Source: a virus
Reading direction: 5' to 3' (one strand)
IMG/VR virus record: IMGVR_UViG_3300033146_001382
Coordinates: 124,001-188,000 of that record
DNA: 64,000 nucleotides
Part shown: positions 17,956-26,558 of the stretch, one piece after another
Layout of the letters: each line of letters opens with the position of its first letter
How positions within the stretch are numbered: the stretch's first letter is position 1
Position numbers and translations under genes: made by a program
Notes under the pieces: model-generated
The model's database searches: none
What the model was told of the DNA's origin: nothing
Seen by the model: the letters and a program-made list of their open reading frames with translations, nothing else

Positions 17956-20100
17956 ATGGCTGCAAAAAAGAAAAAAGAGACTTTGGAAGATAGTAAACTT
18001 AGTGCTGCTTTAGAAAAAAAAGCAACTAATTCTGTATTAACTAAAATTAAGAAGAAATATGGGAATGTTTTATCTCCATTATCTGAAGCTAATAATAGTA
18101 TTAACACTGTAAGTACTGGGTCTTTGAGCTTGGATCTGGCTTTAGGAAGAGGTGGTATGGCATTAGGACGTGTTTACGAGGTATATGGCCCTAATAGTAG
18201 TGGTAAGAGTACCTTAGGGGTACATGTAGTAATACAAGCGCAAAGAAGGGGGCTGAAGTGTGCCTATTTAGATGCTGAGGTAGCAGTAGATCCTAAATTA
18301 TTTGCTAACTATGGTGTTGACTCTAAGAAATTGGATCTAGTGCAAGTATATGGTGGCGAACCTAATTTAGACATCTTACAAAAACTAATTGAAACAGGTG
18401 CATACTCCGTAATAGTAATTGATAGTGTTAGTGCCCTTATTCCGATGTCAGAAGCAGAAGCTGATATAGATAAGGATCATATGGCCCTGCAAGCTAGGCT
18501 TATGAGTAAAGCGCTCAGAAAGATAGCACCTAAGGCTGCTGAAAATAATACTTTACTGATATTTGTTAACCAGCTGAGGATGAAGCTTGGGGGTTATGGA
18601 TGTTTTCATTATGATACGCTTGTTAATTTTGTTGATGGACCCAGTTTGCCTATAGGAAAAGTAGTTAATGATAAAATACAAGGAGAGGTTTGGTGCTTTA
18701 ATGAAAAATTAAATAAAGTAGAGTCTAAACCAATAATTAATTGGTATGATAATGGGGATGTTACGGATAAAGATGCTTTTATTCATATACAAACAGCGTC
18801 TATTAATGGTAGAGGTAGGTTTGGTTTAACTTGTACAACTAATCATAAAATTTTAACTGACAGTGGTTGGAAAGAAGCGGGTAATTTATCTTTTGAGGAT
18901 AAGTTAGTTTCAAAATATGAAGAAACTATTAATGGTACTTATGGTGATTTTTTAAGTGGTATATTAATAGGTGACAGCTATATTTCAGTTAGACATAAAA
19001 ATACAGGTTCTTTGAGGCTACAGGACAATGAAAATAAAGACTATATTAATTGGAAACTTGATAAACTATCTAATTTCATAGATTTTAATGAATTAAAGAT
19101 GAGCAGAGGATATAGATACGACAGTAATTATACTTATGAGTTCGCTAAGATAAAAAGAGATATAGGTACTAGAGATCCCATGTATTTTCTAAATAATTAT
19201 ACTGACTTAGGATTTGCTTTATGGCTTATGGATGATGGCAATTTAGATTTGAATAATGGGCATAGACGTTATGGTGTGTCTATTAAAAGATTTAAAAATA
19301 ATGTAGAAAAATGTAATGAAATTAAAAATAAATTTATTAAACTTGGATTTGTTTGTAATTACACTATAGACTCCGGATTTTTTCAATTTGAAACTTCAAT
19401 TACTGATAAAATAGCTTTGAAGATTTGTAAATATATCCCAAAATGTATGGAGTATAAGCTTCCATTTGAATACAGAGATAGATATAAAGAATTTATACTA
19501 GAAAATAAATCACAAATGAAAACTGACTTAGTAGAAATTAAAGAAATAAGAGAAGCTTCTGATAGGCAGTTAAGAAAAAGAAGAAAATTTGATATATCTG
19601 TTGAAAATAATCATAACTATATGGTTGGTGGTAAATATAACGGTGTTTTTGTACATAATTCACCAGAAACAACTACTGGTGGGGAAGCACTAGGTTTTTG
19701 GACTACTGGAAGGATAAGTATAAGAGGCCCAGAAGCTAGAAAAAGAAGGTTACTAGATGATGCTGGAGAGGTATATGGACATATAGCTGCGCATGAAGTT
19801 CAGAAGAATAAATTGGGTGAACCATTTAAGAAGGCTAATTTAAATCTTATTTATAATAAGGGGTATGATTTTTATAATGAAGTACTAGAAATGGCAGTCA
19901 GTATGGATATCGTTGAGAAAGCTGGGTCTTGGTTTAAGTATAAAGATGAAAATCTAGCTCAAGGTAATGACAAGACACTTGCTATTTTAAAAGAAAATAC
20001 TAAATTATTTAATGAGATTAGAACTATTGTAATAGAAACTGTAGGATTAAAGGAGCAATATGAGCTACATAGCAACCCAGGTCCACTCTACCCTAATTAA
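17956..20100 (+). CDS. recA: RecA recombinase interrupted by an intein
   Basis: This is a 714-residue precursor. The exteins are residues 1-215 and 569-714, giving a 361-residue mature RecA (E. coli 353). Walker A is GPNSSGKST at 78-86 and Walker B is SVIVIDSVSAL near 141. The conserved FVNQLRMKLGG stretch leads into loop L2. The L2 sequence SPETTTGG resumes directly after the intein, so splicing restores YG-SPETTTGG. The family catalyses ATP-dependent strand exchange for recombination-dependent replication and repair. The N-terminus is lysine-rich, and the C-terminal acidic tail of bacterial RecA is not evident. It sits in an operon with clamp, helicase and primase genes. The last 41 bases overlap the nuclease gene at 20060. 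Confidence 0.93.
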   Translation: MAAKKKKETLEDSKLSAALEKKATNSVLTKIKKKYGNVLSPLSEANNSINTVSTGSLSLDLALGRGGMALGRVYEVYGPNSSGKSTLGVHVVIQAQRRGLKCAYLDAEVAVDPKLFANYGVDSKKLDLVQVYGGEPNLDILQKLIETGAYSVIVIDSVSALIPMSEAEADIDKDHMALQARLMSKALRKIAPKAAENNTLLIFVNQLRMKLGGYGCFHYDTLVNFVDGPSLPIGKVVNDKIQGEVWCFNEKLNKVESKPIINWYDNGDVTDKDAFIHIQTASINGRGRFGLTCTTNHKILTDSGWKEAGNLSFEDKLVSKYEETINGTYGDFLSGILIGDSYISVRHKNTGSLRLQDNENKDYINWKLDKLSNFIDFNELKMSRGYRYDSNYTYEFAKIKRDIGTRDPMYFLNNYTDLGFALWLMDDGNLDLNNGHRRYGVSIKRFKNNVEKCNEIKNKFIKLGFVCNYTIDSGFFQFETSITDKIALKICKYIPKCMEYKLPFEYRDRYKEFILENKSQMKTDLVEIKEIREASDRQLRKRRKFDISVENNHNYMVGGKYNGVFVHNSPETTTGGEALGFWTTGRISIRGPEARKRRLLDDAGEVYGHIAAHEVQKNKLGEPFKKANLNLIYNKGYDFYNEVLEMAVSMDIVEKAGSWFKYKDENLAQGNDKTLAILKENTKLFNEIRTIVIETVGLKEQYELHSNPGPLYPN
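18601..19659 (+). mobile_element. LAGLIDADG-type intein in RecA loop L2
   Basis: The intein is 353 residues (216-568 of the precursor). It begins with Cys (CFHYDTLVNFVDG) and has a block-B-like TCTTNHKILTDSG. It ends in the splicing motif NGVFVHN followed by Ser as the +1 extein residue. Two dodecapeptide motifs mark a homing endonuclease: LSGILIGDSYI and FALWLMDDGNL, the second resembling the LAGLIDADG_2 form. Both acidic positions (D in GDS and in MDDGN) are present, so the endonuclease looks intact. It is inserted in one of the most conserved stretches of RecA, as is usual for inteins. Confidence 0.93.
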
Positions 20101-20422
20101 ATTATTCCCTTCTAATCCATTTAAACAAGTGTTTTGTGAGTACTATGTTAATTATAAGGGGCAGAAATTATTCTTTGATTTTTATATTAAAAAGTTAGAT
20201 GTATTTATTGAAGTTCAAGGCAGACAACATACAGAATTTGTTAAACACTTCCATAAAGATAAAAAAGCTTTTTTACAACAAAAAGAAAGAGATAATTTAA
20301 AAATAATTTGGGCAGAAGAGAACGATTATTGCTTAGTAAGGATAAATTTTGATGAGGAAATAACCGACCAGTTGGTTATGGACAAGATAACAAAAGCAAT
20401 GGAGGGTGGATTTTATGAATAA
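20060..20422 (+). CDS. Small PD-(D/E)XK-type endonuclease
   Basis: This 120-residue protein starts at ATG 20060 preceded by AAAGGAGCAAT, inside the last 41 bases of recA. The motif FDFYIKKLDVFIEVQGRQH provides a D...E-x-Q core as in Vsr-like and PD-(D/E)XK nucleases. It is followed by a helix with KERDNLK and a final strand CLVRINFDEE. Similar small proteins are seen in phage recombination gene sets. The likely role is cleavage of DNA intermediates near RecA action, though a homing function linked to the adjacent intein-bearing gene is possible. The nuclease fold assignment is moderately sure and the substrate is unknown. Confidence 0.6.
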   Translation: MSYIATQVHSTLIKLFPSNPFKQVFCEYYVNYKGQKLFFDFYIKKLDVFIEVQGRQHTEFVKHFHKDKKAFLQQKERDNLKIIWAEENDYCLVRINFDEEITDQLVMDKITKAMEGGFYE

Positions 20423-20723
20423 TATAGTTAATAGTACTACACAACAACCCACTTCTGACTCTGTGCACTATAAAAAGGATTGTATGGACTTTATTTGTCT
20501 TAATGATGGGACTATTTATAGGGAGTGTAAGTACTGTGAGCACAGCTTGGTTTGTAGGCAAGTTGATTTATTAAATGGCAAACCTATTTTAATGGAGTCG
20601 CATTATTGTCCAGTAGTTGACCCTATAACTCAAAAAACTACAGAGTGGCAGTATTATTGCACAGGAAAGTATGATCACAGAACCCTTATTGAGCAGCAGG
20701 ATGGTGATGATAAAATATCATAG
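20415..20723 (+). CDS. Unknown small Cys-containing protein
   Basis: This protein is 102 residues from ATG 20415. A GTG at 20406 is in frame, but GGAGGG at 20401-20406 fits the ATG better. It overlaps the nuclease stop. The centre has ECKYCEHSLVCRQ plus a later HYCPV, giving four Cys and a His that could bind one zinc ion. No family is recognised. Its place in the recA-helicase run suggests a replication-linked role, without direct evidence. Confidence 0.5.
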   Translation: MNNIVNSTTQQPTSDSVHYKKDCMDFICLNDGTIYRECKYCEHSLVCRQVDLLNGKPILMESHYCPVVDPITQKTTEWQYYCTGKYDHRTLIEQQDGDDKIS

Positions 20724-20732
20724 GAGTAAATT

Positions 20733-21194
20733 ATGGATAATGGAGTAATGTCGTTTAATAAGATAGAAATAAATAATGGATTTTTAGAACAAATTTGGAA
20801 GTTTAATCCCATAACTTTAGGATCTTTAGATGATCTCACTGTTAGTCAGTACTCCATTTGTTTGGCACAATATTTAATATTTTTTAGGTCAGAGTTGAAT
20901 CAAACTAAAGCTATTATCGCCAAGAAAAAGAAATTATTAGACTCATCTATAGCAATTGCGTTAGATGCTAATATAATTAAAATGTATAAAACTAAAACAG
21001 CAGCTATTGATTTTATTAAAAACTCTAACCCTGAATTATCGGAGCTAGAACAGGAAATAGGTGATTTAACGGCAGAAGTAATACGTATAGATGGTATAGA
21101 TAAAGCTGTTAGTGAATATATAGCTACGTTTAAGCGTGAGTTGACACGTAGAGAGAAAGAGTTATTTGCAGTAAGAGCAGAGAGGAGAAGTTAA
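20733..21194 (+). CDS. Helical protein, possible UvsY-like recombination mediator
   Basis: This 153-residue protein starts at ATG 20733 with AGGAG at 20722-20726. It ends in a TAATG overlap with the helicase start, so the two are co-translated. Nearly the whole chain is predicted helix, with a Lys-rich coiled-coil (TKAIIAKKKKLLDSSIA), a NSNPELSELEQEIGDLTAEV segment and a basic C-terminus (TFKRELTRREKELF). The pattern of an initial YLxxxxSEL helix, a D/N-P-E-L turn and a final FKRE helix resembles phage UvsY (137 residues in T4). UvsY loads the RecA homologue on SSB-coated DNA. The gene's position between recA and helicase fits. The assignment is an inference from pattern and context. Confidence 0.4.
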   Translation: MDNGVMSFNKIEINNGFLEQIWKFNPITLGSLDDLTVSQYSICLAQYLIFFRSELNQTKAIIAKKKKLLDSSIAIALDANIIKMYKTKTAAIDFIKNSNPELSELEQEIGDLTAEVIRIDGIDKAVSEYIATFKRELTRREKELFAVRAERRS

Positions 21195-22624
21195 TGGCAG
21201 TAGATATAGTATCTGAGGTAGCTCAGAAAGATCTTTTTTATCGCCCAGGGGATGAACGTACTGTTTTGTCTTATTGCTTCAAAAGTGTGGATTATTTTTA
21301 TGACCTAACTTCTAAACTAACTGAAAGAGACTTTCTTTCTCCAGAACACCAATTATTATATGCTATATTTAATGGTTTTATGAATGAAGGTGTAGCAGTA
21401 CTTGATTTATCTATGGTTATAAATCAGGCACAGAGTCTTGGAGTTATTGACCTATTAGGTGGTGTGGGTTATCTTCAATCTATTAGTAATATACAAGCAG
21501 ATCCTGCTAATTTTAATGTCTATGTAAATAATGTTCTAGAGGCTAGTACTAAATTTCAAGTACATATGTCTTTAACCCAACATTTAAATACCATAGAAGC
21601 AAATGCTCAGTCAGGACTAAGTGGGATGGATTTGGTAAGTAAAGTAGAGGTTGATATGTTAGATATGTCCTCCGTATCTTTATTAAATGATGATCCTGTT
21701 AAATTTGGTGATGGACTTAAAGAGTATCTAGATGAGCGTAGACATAAAAAAATAACTATGACAGGACTATCTACAGGGTATCCTATTCTAGATCGTCAAA
21801 TAGATGGGCTAATCTCAGGTACTTTAATGGTAATAGCTGCTCGTAAGAAAATGGGGAAAAGTGCTTTTTTAACTAATGTGGCACTATTTAATGCATTTAA
21901 ATCTAATGTAGCTACTCTTTATATTGATACAGAATTAACTTATCTAGAATGGCAAACTAGGGCATTATCAATACTGTCTGGAGTTAAAGAAAGAGATATA
22001 AAACATGGTGGGTATACTGATGAGCAGATTAGAAGGCTAGAGTGGGCAAGAAAGGTTATATCTAAAGGTAAAGTGTTTCATAAATATATGCCGGGCTATA
22101 GTGTGGATAAGGTGGTGTCTCTTTGTAAAAAATACAAACTAAAAGAAGATATAGGGTTAATAGTTTTTGATTATCTTAAAGAACCTGACCTATCTACTAC
22201 TGATGGTAGTCGTAAGGAGCATCAATTATTAGGAGATATTACTACAAAATTAAAAGATTTAGCTGGTATATTAGATCTTCCAGTACTAACTGCTGTACAG
22301 TTAAATAGACAGAATGATATTGCTGATAGTGATAGGATAGCTAGATTTGGTGATATTATTTCTATTTGGGGAGCACGTACAGAAGAAGAAAAAGATCAAT
22401 GTGGCCCAGAAGGAGGGTCGTATAAATTGGTAATTAAAGATACACGTAGAGGTGGTAGTACAGGTAGTGAAGGGATTGGTTATTGGTTTTTTAAGGATAG
22501 GTTAACAATTAGAGAAGTAAGCCCAACTGATCAGTACTTTATTACCCAGGGGGATGAGGTAGCTAATGTAGATGACTTAGATGATGATCTTTATATGAGG
22601 GAGGTTGGAGATGAGTTTGCCTAA
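21194..22624 (+). CDS. dnaB: DnaB-type replicative DNA helicase
   Basis: This 476-residue protein is the usual DnaB length. The N-terminal helical domain (DERTVLSYCF, LSPEHQLLYAIFNGFMNEG, LLGGVGYLQSI) is followed by a RecA-fold ATPase. Walker A is AARKKMGKS near 215-223. The H2-type acidic strand is IGLIVFDYLKEPD, and a conserved glutamine motif is AVQLNRQND. The hexameric family unwinds DNA 5' to 3' ahead of the polymerase and binds primase, whose gene overlaps this one by 14 bases. The C-terminus is an acidic tail. Confidence 0.93.
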   Translation: MAVDIVSEVAQKDLFYRPGDERTVLSYCFKSVDYFYDLTSKLTERDFLSPEHQLLYAIFNGFMNEGVAVLDLSMVINQAQSLGVIDLLGGVGYLQSISNIQADPANFNVYVNNVLEASTKFQVHMSLTQHLNTIEANAQSGLSGMDLVSKVEVDMLDMSSVSLLNDDPVKFGDGLKEYLDERRHKKITMTGLSTGYPILDRQIDGLISGTLMVIAARKKMGKSAFLTNVALFNAFKSNVATLYIDTELTYLEWQTRALSILSGVKERDIKHGGYTDEQIRRLEWARKVISKGKVFHKYMPGYSVDKVVSLCKKYKLKEDIGLIVFDYLKEPDLSTTDGSRKEHQLLGDITTKLKDLAGILDLPVLTAVQLNRQNDIADSDRIARFGDIISIWGARTEEEKDQCGPEGGSYKLVIKDTRRGGSTGSEGIGYWFFKDRLTIREVSPTDQYFITQGDEVANVDDLDDDLYMREVGDEFA

Positions 22625-23660
22625 ACGTAAAGAGGATGATTTTAAACTTCGTATAGACTCTGTTAAACAACTAATTGACCCAGTATATCTTGCAGAATCC
22701 TTAGGATTTAAACTAACTAATGAAACAGTTAAAGAGTTTAGAGCTGCATGTATAGTACATGGGGGAGATAATACTACTGCTTTTAGAGTGAATAAAGATC
22801 TAAAGACTTGGGTGTGCTTCACCCATAAATGTCATGATGAATTTGGTAATGATATGTTTGGTTTAGTGCAAGCTGTTAATAAATGTGGTTTCATGGCAGC
22901 TCTTGAGTATTTAGAAGAGTTAACTGGTAGTAAAACTATTAATAGGCTTCAGTTAGATGCTTTTAAACGTAAACGTGAGCAACAATCCTTTATACGTCAG
23001 AGTACTGGTGGAAATGAGAAGCCTTCAGTAGTAGATGCTACTAGATTAAAATATTACAAACCATTTAGATCTTCATTATTTATAGAGGATGGATTTTCCT
23101 CTGAAACACTAGATTATTTTGAAATAGCAGGGGGTTACGTAGATAATGAAGGAGTAGTGCGTGATATTATACCAATACATGATGATAAAAGCTCATTAGT
23201 GGCGTATAGTCTTAGGGATATTAGGCATAATGCTATTGACCAAGATAGAAAATATAAATTAACTTTTGGTTTTGATAAAAACACAGTACTGTATAATTTA
23301 AATAGAATCAAAGATATTGTGGGTAAGACACCTGTTATCATAGTAGAAGGTTTTAAAAGTGTATGGCGTTTATATGAATTAGGTATTAAAAATGTAGTAG
23401 CCTGTATGGGGTCAGGTATTACCGAAGGTCAGGCTAATTTATTGTGCACTTATGCAAACAAAGGTGTTGTTTTTTTCTTTGACAACGATTATGCTGGAGT
23501 AACAGCTATTGGTAGATCATTTGAGTTATTGAAAGGTAAGATGAATATTAATGCAGAAGTTATAACTGAGGTAGATGATAATGGTGAAGGACTAGATCCT
23601 TCTGATTTAACTACTGAACAAATAAGGTATTATTTAAATAATTATATAAAGGAGAATTAG
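22611..23660 (+). CDS. dnaG: DNA primase with CHC2-type zinc finger and TOPRIM domain
   Basis: This protein is 349 residues from ATG 22611. A TTG at 22605 is in frame, but GGGAGG at 22599-22604 favours the ATG. The zinc finger is ACIVHGG...WVCFTHKC (C-x2-H, C-x4-C) near residues 46-75. The TOPRIM domain has VIIVEGFKSVW (catalytic Glu) and VFFFDNDYAG (metal-binding Asp pair). It is shorter than bacterial DnaG (~580) because the C-terminal helicase-binding domain is absent or reduced, as is common in phage primases. It synthesises RNA primers for lagging-strand replication. It overlaps the helicase gene by 14 bases. Confidence 0.9.
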   Translation: MSLPKRKEDDFKLRIDSVKQLIDPVYLAESLGFKLTNETVKEFRAACIVHGGDNTTAFRVNKDLKTWVCFTHKCHDEFGNDMFGLVQAVNKCGFMAALEYLEELTGSKTINRLQLDAFKRKREQQSFIRQSTGGNEKPSVVDATRLKYYKPFRSSLFIEDGFSSETLDYFEIAGGYVDNEGVVRDIIPIHDDKSSLVAYSLRDIRHNAIDQDRKYKLTFGFDKNTVLYNLNRIKDIVGKTPVIIVEGFKSVWRLYELGIKNVVACMGSGITEGQANLLCTYANKGVVFFFDNDYAGVTAIGRSFELLKGKMNINAEVITEVDDNGEGLDPSDLTTEQIRYYLNNYIKEN

Positions 23661-23661
23661 T

Positions 23662-23997
23662 ATGATTGGAGAGAATTTTGTGACTTTAGTGGGTACAATT
23701 GCTAGGGGCTCGTATAAAGAAGTAGGACAATTTAATACTGGATTATTTAAAGGTAGTTTAGCTATTCCTACTGTTAAAGGTACAGATCAGTATCTAAAGA
23801 TAGCAGCATGGGCCGATTTAGCTAAGGCTTTAAGAGATACAGATAAAACAGTCACTATTAAAATACATGGGCATATAGAAGAAAGTTCATATGATGGGAA
23901 ATGTAGGCATTGTAATGGCCCAGAAAAGAAGTATTGGACTGAAGTTATTGTGGATAATTTTGTAGTTATTCCAGATGAGGGGTATGATAATGAATAA
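23662..23997 (+). CDS. ssb: Single-stranded DNA-binding protein (OB-fold)
   Basis: This 111-residue protein starts at ATG 23662 behind AAGGAGAA. The N-terminus ENFVTLVGTIARG, the strand YLKIAAWADLAKALRD and the final strand WTEVIVDNFVVI follow the OB-fold SSB plan (N-x-V-x-L-x-G, W at the core, final V-x-V-D strand). An unusual insertion SSYDGKCRHCNG carries a CxxC pair in the L45-like loop. The acidic tip found on bacterial SSB is short here (DEGYDNE). Its placement after helicase and primase supports a replication role. Confidence 0.75.
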   Translation: MIGENFVTLVGTIARGSYKEVGQFNTGLFKGSLAIPTVKGTDQYLKIAAWADLAKALRDTDKTVTIKIHGHIEESSYDGKCRHCNGPEKKYWTEVIVDNFVVIPDEGYDNE

Positions 23998-24328
23998 AAA
24001 ATATACTGGCTTACCTACTATGTCTTTGTTGCCCTTAACTAATGTTGAATTTTCACAGATTAAGGAGATAGAGATAGTTATACCTAGAGCAGGTAATTAT
24101 GCTGATTTAGATATAGATTTATTTAAAGAGGTAGATGGTAAATTTAATATATTAGATACTAAAAGTAGTACACTGTATTTACCTTCTATTACTAAAGTGC
24201 TATTAGCTAGTAATAAGTATCCTGAGTTGGCACCAAATCAGTTGTTTACCCCCTCATCTTTTACATTTACTACTGATTCTGTTGTAATAAAAGGAAGTAT
24301 ACTAGAAATTTTTAAGATTAAAGCATAG
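23990..24328 (+). CDS. Unknown beta-rich protein
   Basis: This protein is 112 residues from ATG 23990, which lies eight bases inside the end of ssb and has GAGGGG at 23977-23982. ATGs at 23975 and 23984 are less well placed. The protein is beta-rich (IEIVIPRAGNYADLDIDLF, VVIKGSILEIFKI). No recognised motif is present. It is co-transcribed with the replication genes. Confidence 0.45.
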   Translation: MNKKYTGLPTMSLLPLTNVEFSQIKEIEIVIPRAGNYADLDIDLFKEVDGKFNILDTKSSTLYLPSITKVLLASNKYPELAPNQLFTPSSFTFTTDSVVIKGSILEIFKIKA

Positions 24329-24339
24329 GAGATAATAAT

Positions 24340-24489
24340 ATGACTGTAGCTAAAGAAGAAAATACTAAAGGTTTGTTAGACACTATTCATAGGTGTATTA
24401 TGTGTGATGCACCTGCTTATGAGGTTTCGGAGAACGAGTATAGTTGTACTGAATGTGATTGTGTATGGAAAGTAGTTGATTGTGAATAA
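24340..24489 (+). CDS. 49-residue zinc-ribbon protein
   Basis: A short ORF from ATG 24340 behind TAGGAGATAA encodes 49 residues with two CxxC knuckles, HRCIMCDAPAYE and SCTECDCVW. This is the minimal zinc-ribbon layout. It overlaps the start of the RuvC-like gene. It resembles in size and plan the protein at 48564. A nucleic acid- or protein-binding role is inferred from the fold. Confidence 0.6.
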   Translation: MTVAKEENTKGLLDTIHRCIMCDAPAYEVSENEYSCTECDCVWKVVDCE

Positions 24490-25015
24490 AAATTCTTACC
24501 GAATTTTGAGCCTAGATGTTTCTTCTACATCTACTGGGTGGTCTTTTATTACTAAACGTAAAGGGTTTTTGAAGTTTGGTACTATTAGACCTCCCAGCAA
24601 ATTATCAGTGCCTGAGAAACTTAATTTCTTTAGACTTGAATTAATAAAAGTGTTGACTACATATAAACCGACCTACATTGTATTAGAAGATACTTTTATG
24701 GGAGCAAACCCAAAAGTTACTAAGTTATTAGCTAAGTTTGGTGGGGTGGCTGAGCAAACCGTTTATGAGTATAGCAGCAAAGCTCCATATATTATGAGTA
24801 ATACAACACCTAAATCATTTTTTAAAGCTAAGAAAAAGGAAAAATTATTTATTTTAATTATAGACTTGCTTGACTTAGCTGATAAGATGGTTACATTTAA
24901 AGAATGGAATGATATAACAGACAGTATTGCACAGCTATGGTGTTACTGTGATTCAGTACTACATGTTGAGAATATTCGGGAGGAGAAAGAGTATGGTTAC
25001 AGATTCAGGGTGTGA
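24482..25015 (+). CDS. ruvC: RuvC-like Holliday-junction resolvase
   Basis: This protein is 177 residues from GTG 24482 (GGAAAG at 24467-24472). An in-frame TTG at 24476 is too close to that site. The RNase-H-fold catalytic acids are in ILSLDVSSTSTGW (Asp), YIVLEDTFMG (Glu) and WNDITDSIAQLW (Asp), the order seen in RuvC. RuvC family enzymes cut four-way junctions. In phage they process recombination intermediates before packaging. Length matches RuvC (~173). It overlaps both neighbours, so it is part of the same operon as recA and helicase. Confidence 0.85.
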   Translation: MNKNSYRILSLDVSSTSTGWSFITKRKGFLKFGTIRPPSKLSVPEKLNFFRLELIKVLTTYKPTYIVLEDTFMGANPKVTKLLAKFGGVAEQTVYEYSSKAPYIMSNTTPKSFFKAKKKEKLFILIIDLLDLADKMVTFKEWNDITDSIAQLWCYCDSVLHVENIREEKEYGYRFRV

Positions 25016-25355
25016 CCTAGCATCTCATGCACGTAGGGAAACACTTAAACTAGAGCTTTTAGATCTACTTGTTGGTCTTGCAGATAAGCATTCTATCTTA
25101 CTAGATAAAGCTGCAAAAAAACATATGTATACATATATGGATCATATAGTCAAGAAATTGGATTTAGGAGAAGAACATAAAATACCTATTGAACGTATCA
25201 TAGTAGAAGAGGATTCTAAAGAACCTACTAGTTATGTAAAATACGAGGATGTAGTGACTTTAACTGATAAATTTAAAATTAAATTAGGTACAGTGCTTAT
25301 AGATTTAATGAGTTATGAGCTTGAGTTATTTCTTTCAAAGGAGTGTAATGACTAA
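24993..25355 (+). CDS. Unknown protein
   Basis: This protein is 120 residues from ATG 24993, with GGGAGGAG at 24978-24985. The reading frame is open 66 bases further upstream, inside the RuvC-like gene. It is mainly helical and charged (RRETLKLELLDLLVGLADKH, KKLDLGEEHKIPIERI). There is no cysteine cluster, signal peptide or known motif. It overlaps the RuvC-like gene upstream by 23 bases and the nuclease gene downstream by 8, which suggests co-expression with recombination proteins. Confidence 0.5.
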   Translation: MVTDSGCDLASHARRETLKLELLDLLVGLADKHSILLDKAAKKHMYTYMDHIVKKLDLGEEHKIPIERIIVEEDSKEPTSYVKYEDVVTLTDKFKIKLGTVLIDLMSYELELFLSKECND

Positions 25356-26553
25356 AAAAATAATTAAACTTAGTGCTACTAGAATAAGTTCTTATTTAAG
25401 ATGTAAACGTAAATACTGGTTTCAATATGTAGAACGTATGCCTAAGCTTTCCAACCCCGCTTTTAAATTAGGGTTGGCATGCCATGAATCGTTGGAACTA
25501 GCAGGTAAAATATGGATAGCGGATGGTAAATTTAGTAAGGCTGCATATAAAAAAATATTTAAATACTACGATCAGGTTTCTGTAAGAGAAGGTATAGAAG
25601 CTATGGAGGTGCACACTCAGGGCAAGGTACTAGTTAAAAATAGATTAGATAACTTTGCTTTAGGTACCAAAATAATAAGTCTTGAGGAGAAATTTGGATT
25701 TGGTAAGGACACTAAGGATGTGTTTACTTCCTTAGGTGTCCCGTTGATTGGTGCTATGGATAAAGTAGTAGAATTAGATCCTGAAACTATTGTAGTAGTA
25801 GATTATAAGACTTCGAAAACTGCTCCTACATATGAACAACTTAAAGAAGATTTACAATTGTCATTATATGACTTAGTAGCAGGCATACTTTTTCCACAAT
25901 ACCCTAGGGTGGTATTATGTTTAGATATGCTTAAGTCAGAGCCGGTATACACTTATAGAACTCCTTTTCAAAGAGAAGAGTTTAATAATTATTTATCAAT
26001 TATACATGAAGAGATGTCAGCACTTAAAGAGAAAGATGCATATGAGTCGTTAAATGTATTTTGTCCTTGGTGTGATTTTAAAGATCATTGTAATGCTTAT
26101 CAGAAAGCCAGTTCTCAGACTAAGTATGATTTTTTACCTTTATCTAAGATGAGTGACGCTGATTTAATAGAAGAACATGAGAGAGTTAAAGGTGTGGCTA
26201 AGATTTTAGATATGAGGAAAAGAGATTTGGCTATGATTCTTATGGAGAAAATAAAGATAGCTGGCACTGATTTAAAAGGCGGAGATAATCAGATGTATAT
26301 TAGACAAAGTGCTAGAACTAATTATGATGCCAAAGGGTTACATAAGTTAATTCCACCAGAAGAATTTGCTACTATGGTATCTTTAAACAAGAAGGCAGTA
26401 GATTCTTATTGCTCTAAACATCCTAAATTAAAAAAAGAAATAGAGAGAAATGCTACCACTAATTATACATCTCCATTTCTTGCAGTTAGAAAGATAAAGG
26501 AACCAAAAAAGAAAGTAACCACTAAAAAAATAGTTAAAAATAAAGGAGAATAG
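25348..26553 (+). CDS. RecB/Cas4-like PD-(D/E)XK exonuclease
   Basis: This protein is 401 residues from ATG 25348 (AAAGGAG at 25338-25344). The N-terminus LSATRISSYLRCKRKYWFQYVE is the classic start of the PDDEXK_1 family, followed by LGLACHESLE. The core is LIGAMDKVV...IVVVDYKTSK (D...D-x-K) and QLSLYDLVAG. The C-terminal cluster FCPWCDFKDHC, together with the N-terminal Cys, can hold a 4Fe-4S cluster as in Cas4 and AddB. Such phage enzymes resect DNA ends for recombination or repair. About 140 residues after the cluster form a charged extension unlike Cas4. No cas genes are nearby, so a CRISPR role is unlikely. Confidence 0.85.
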   Translation: MTKKIIKLSATRISSYLRCKRKYWFQYVERMPKLSNPAFKLGLACHESLELAGKIWIADGKFSKAAYKKIFKYYDQVSVREGIEAMEVHTQGKVLVKNRLDNFALGTKIISLEEKFGFGKDTKDVFTSLGVPLIGAMDKVVELDPETIVVVDYKTSKTAPTYEQLKEDLQLSLYDLVAGILFPQYPRVVLCLDMLKSEPVYTYRTPFQREEFNNYLSIIHEEMSALKEKDAYESLNVFCPWCDFKDHCNAYQKASSQTKYDFLPLSKMSDADLIEEHERVKGVAKILDMRKRDLAMILMEKIKIAGTDLKGGDNQMYIRQSARTNYDAKGLHKLIPPEEFATMVSLNKKAVDSYCSKHPKLKKEIERNATTNYTSPFLAVRKIKEPKKKVTTKKIVKNKGE

Positions 26554-26558
26554 TTTTA

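Noticed and set aside
21140-21150. TTGACA in an unknown gene as promoter
   Set aside because: No -10 element at proper spacing and it lies in a coding region.
25348-26553. Cas4 protein of a CRISPR system
   Set aside because: No cas genes or repeats in the window; length and operon context fit a phage recombination nuclease.
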